Shown here one piece after another: positions 5,270 to 6,375 of a stretch of DNA of 6,375 nt (positions within the stretch are counted from its first letter, which is position 1; each line of letters opens with the position of its first letter). The position numbers and the translations under genes were made by a program. Below the pieces are notes generated by a model. That model was not told the DNA's origin, searched no databases, and saw only the letters and a list, made by a program, of their open reading frames with translations. This DNA is from Pseudomonadota bacterium (lineage in GTDB: Bacteria > Myxococcota > Polyangia > Polyangiales > Polyangiaceae). The stretch is from NCBI GenBank assembly GCA_023419055.1, contig JAEZYO010000981.1:1-6375 (forward strand). Reading direction: 5' to 3'.

Positions 5270-5634
5270 AAGAATCGGAACGATACGGGACGAGCAACGA
5301 CGTGACGCGCGCAGAATCGGCTCGCGCGCGGCTGGCTCAGGATCTTCGCGAGATGTCGAAAGTCGGAGAGCGGATGATGGAGCGAACGGGCAAGGTCGGG
5401 AAGAACGTACTCATCGGTGTGGGGATGCTCGGCGTCCTCGGCATCGGAGCGCTCTTGTTCAGGCGGCGCCGCCCGCAGCCGTTCAGATTGCCCGGCCTCC
5501 GCCCGGAGCGCTCCTTCATCGGAGAGGCGATCCGTAGCATCGTGCTCTCGACGCTCGGTGTGCTCGCCGCGCGCGCCGCACAGCGCATCCCCCTCCCGGA
5601 GGCGCGCCCGGGCACGACCATGGGAGGGGAGTAA
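5266..5634 (+). CDS. Small membrane protein, partner of the holin-X-like protein
   Basis: 122 aa. The charged helical N-terminus (about 14-47, RARLAQDLREMSKVGERM) is followed by one glycine-rich membrane helix (48-65), a strongly basic RRRRP stop-transfer (66-70) and a second weakly hydrophobic helix (about 84-105, IGEAIRSIVLSTLGVLAARA). The architecture resembles the small DUF3618-type proteins often found beside YtxH and holin-X genes, but I cannot see a diagnostic motif and leave it unnamed. The start overlaps the upstream stop by 4 nt (ATGA), and TTGAAGGTG about 8 nt upstream can serve as ribosome site. It is the last gene of the operon and converges on the lipoprotein gene with a 28-nt gap. 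Confidence 0.8.
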   Translation: MKESERYGTSNDVTRAESARARLAQDLREMSKVGERMMERTGKVGKNVLIGVGMLGVLGIGALLFRRRRPQPFRLPGLRPERSFIGEAIRSIVLSTLGVLAARAAQRIPLPEARPGTTMGGE

Positions 5635-5650
5635 CGACTTTCCGCTTTCC

Positions 5651-5697
5651 GCGACTCCGGGCCTAGTCGGAAGGAACTTCGACGGGTCCGGAGTCGC
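5651..5697. repeat. 10-bp inverted repeat at the convergent gene ends
   Basis: GCGACTCCGG (5651-5660) and CCGGAGTCGC (5688-5697) are perfect inverse copies. The 27-nt interval holds a smaller hairpin (GTCGGAAG with CTTCGAC). It covers the 3' end of the minus-strand lipoprotein gene and the 28-nt convergent gap. No T run follows on either strand, so if it ends transcription it does so atypically; it could instead act as a 3' stability or anti-read-through structure. Confidence 0.5.
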
Positions 5698-5932
5698 CTC
5701 CCGCGTCGGGGCTTCCTGCGTCCGCGGGGTCGTCCGCGACTTGCTGGGCGAGCGGACCGATGGGCTGTCCCGGGTTCGTCTTGGGCTCGCCGGGGCCGGG
5801 GCTCGGCCCCGCGTCGTTCACCGGAATCGGATCGGGGCCGGGTCCCCGGGGCGGCTCGACCGGAGGCGAATCCGGCGAGCGGCACGCCGCCGCGAGCACG
5901 AACAGGGAAGTCATCGCCAGCGAGAGTTTCAC
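5663..5932 (-). CDS. Proline-rich putative lipoprotein
   Basis: 89 aa from GTG 5932, decided by the strong GAAGGAG 8 nt upstream; upstream in-frame starts as far as 6064 would overlap the Cys-rich gene and hide the signal peptide. The protein begins MKLSLAMTSLFVLAAAC: a short basic n-region, a hydrophobic stretch and a lipobox with acceptor Cys17. The mature chain is almost wholly low complexity: PVEPPRGPGPDPIPVND, further Pro/Gly segments and an acidic DAGSPDAGGDSGP end. No enzyme domain is visible. Such chains are usually extended, envelope-anchored spacers, and Asp-Ala-Gly repeats are common in myxobacterial surface lipoproteins. It lies 50 nt after the Cys-rich lipoprotein gene on the same strand, so they are probably co-transcribed; I see no good promoter in the gap. 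Confidence 0.75.
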   Translation of the reverse strand: MKLSLAMTSLFVLAAACRSPDSPPVEPPRGPGPDPIPVNDAGPSPGPGEPKTNPGQPIGPLAQQVADDPADAGSPDAGGDSGPVEVPSD

Positions 5933-5982
5933 GGTCGTAGCTCCTTCGGTCTGTGTTCGCAGAGAGCGCCGCTCACGAACCT

Positions 5983-6273
5983 TCAAGGAACGATACCCAC
6001 GCACTCGTCCGTGCAGACGAAGCTCGCGGTAGCGCAGGAACGGTCGTCGATGCATTCCGAACAATTTCGGAGTCGGTTCCTCCAGGCGTCGGAGTCGTCA
6101 GCCTCGTCTTCGCAACGATCCACGCAGTCGTCGACGTCGTAGGAGTCGTCCACGCAGTCCTTGTATCGATCACAGACGTCGAGGCAGTCGACGACGTCCT
6201 CCACGTCGTCGCTACAGCCGACAAAGGTACCACCGAGAGTTCCGAGGACGAGCATCGCCAACAGCTTCTTCAT
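5983..6273 (-). CDS. Acidic cysteine-rich putative lipoprotein
   Basis: 96 aa from ATG 6273, fixed by a perfect AAGGAG 6 nt upstream (the frame itself continues to 6315). The signal peptide is MKKLLAMLVLGTLGGTFVGC with acceptor Cys20; Phe at -4 of the site is not ideal, so cleavage by signal peptidase I remains possible. The mature part is short, rich in Asp and has ten cysteines (30, 34, 40, 50, 54, 71, 74, 80, 87, 91), including three CxxxC pairs (30-34, 50-54, 87-91) and one CxxC (71-74). An even number and this spacing suggest up to five disulfides in a small helical exported domain. Asp-rich runs might bind cations. I do not recognise a named family. A sigma54-like element (6316-6331) lies upstream, and the Pro-rich lipoprotein gene follows. 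Confidence 0.85.
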   Translation of the reverse strand: MKKLLAMLVLGTLGGTFVGCSDDVEDVVDCLDVCDRYKDCVDDSYDVDDCVDRCEDEADDSDAWRNRLRNCSECIDDRSCATASFVCTDECVGIVP

Positions 6274-6315
6274 CCAGATCTCCTTGATTGTTCGGACAGG
6301 GGCAGTGACGCGCAC

Positions 6316-6331
6316 AGCAACGTTCGTGCCG
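6316..6331 (-). promoter_or_regulatory. Sigma54-like promoter of the lipoprotein genes
   Basis: On the minus strand it reads CGGCACGAACGTTGCT, equal to the consensus except for the first base, with 10 nt between GG and GC. The predicted start is near 6305, giving a leader of about 32 nt that contains the AAGGAG ribosome site before ATG 6273. Confidence 0.7.
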
Positions 6332-6342
6332 CCCCCGCCGGC

Positions 6343-6375
6343 TCATTCCTCGTTCTTCGTGCCCTCCTCTACTTT
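6343..6375 (-). CDS. Possible C-terminal end of an upstream gene (partial)
   Basis: Reading in from the right edge on minus gives ten codons (KVEEGTKNEE) and then TGA at 6345-6343. A charged Lys/Glu tail is a common protein end, and the position just before a promoter would fit a gene boundary. The stretch is too short for coding bias to be judged, so this may be chance. Confidence 0.25.
   Translation of the reverse strand, partial: KVEEGTKNEE

Noticed and set aside
1..6375. tRNA, rRNA, CRISPR arrays or insertion sequences
   Set aside because: I found no cloverleaf with conserved TPsiC arm, no regularly spaced repeats, and no transposase frame or terminal inverted repeats.

Overview
The window is GC-rich and dense with genes. 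It carries a Hanks-type serine/threonine kinase, a sigma54 enhancer-binding regulator, an encapsulin nanocompartment and acidic or proline-rich lipoproteins. That mix, with the codon bias, suggests a large-genome myxobacterium (Myxococcota, formerly delta-proteobacteria). This is an inference from gene content, not a database match.

Layout. A minus-strand operon occupies 2456 down to the left edge: an encapsulated ferritin-like protein (EncFtn), a family 1 encapsulin shell protein and a membrane-anchored Ser/Thr kinase cut by the window edge. The first two genes abut with no spacer, and the kinase starts 9 nt after the shell gene. Upstream, also on minus, is an NtrC-type response regulator (2650-3999) with REC, AAA+ and Fis-type HTH domains, followed by a hairpin terminator. 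Next is a short YtxH-like membrane protein (4303-4620, minus) with a strong terminator. Divergent from it on plus are a holin-X-like membrane protein (4856-5269) and a small membrane protein (5266-5634), overlapping by ATGA. The right end holds two minus-strand lipoprotein genes (5663-5932 and 5983-6273) and perhaps the last codons of another gene.

Regulation is the unifying theme. Five transcription units (EncFtn operon, regulator gene, YtxH gene, holin-X pair, Cys-rich lipoprotein) each have a sigma54-type -24/-12 element, in the right orientation and with exact 10-nt GG-to-GC spacing, just upstream of the chosen start. Four share GGCACG-N5-TGC[A/T] exactly. The window also encodes a sigma54 activator, whose receiver has lost its acidic pocket and its conserved Lys while keeping the phospho-acceptor Asp. 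The simplest model is one sigma54 regulon joining an iron-storing protein compartment, a membrane kinase, envelope proteins and an autoregulated atypical activator. Recognition of the protein families is strong; the regulon and any role of the kinase on the compartment are inference.
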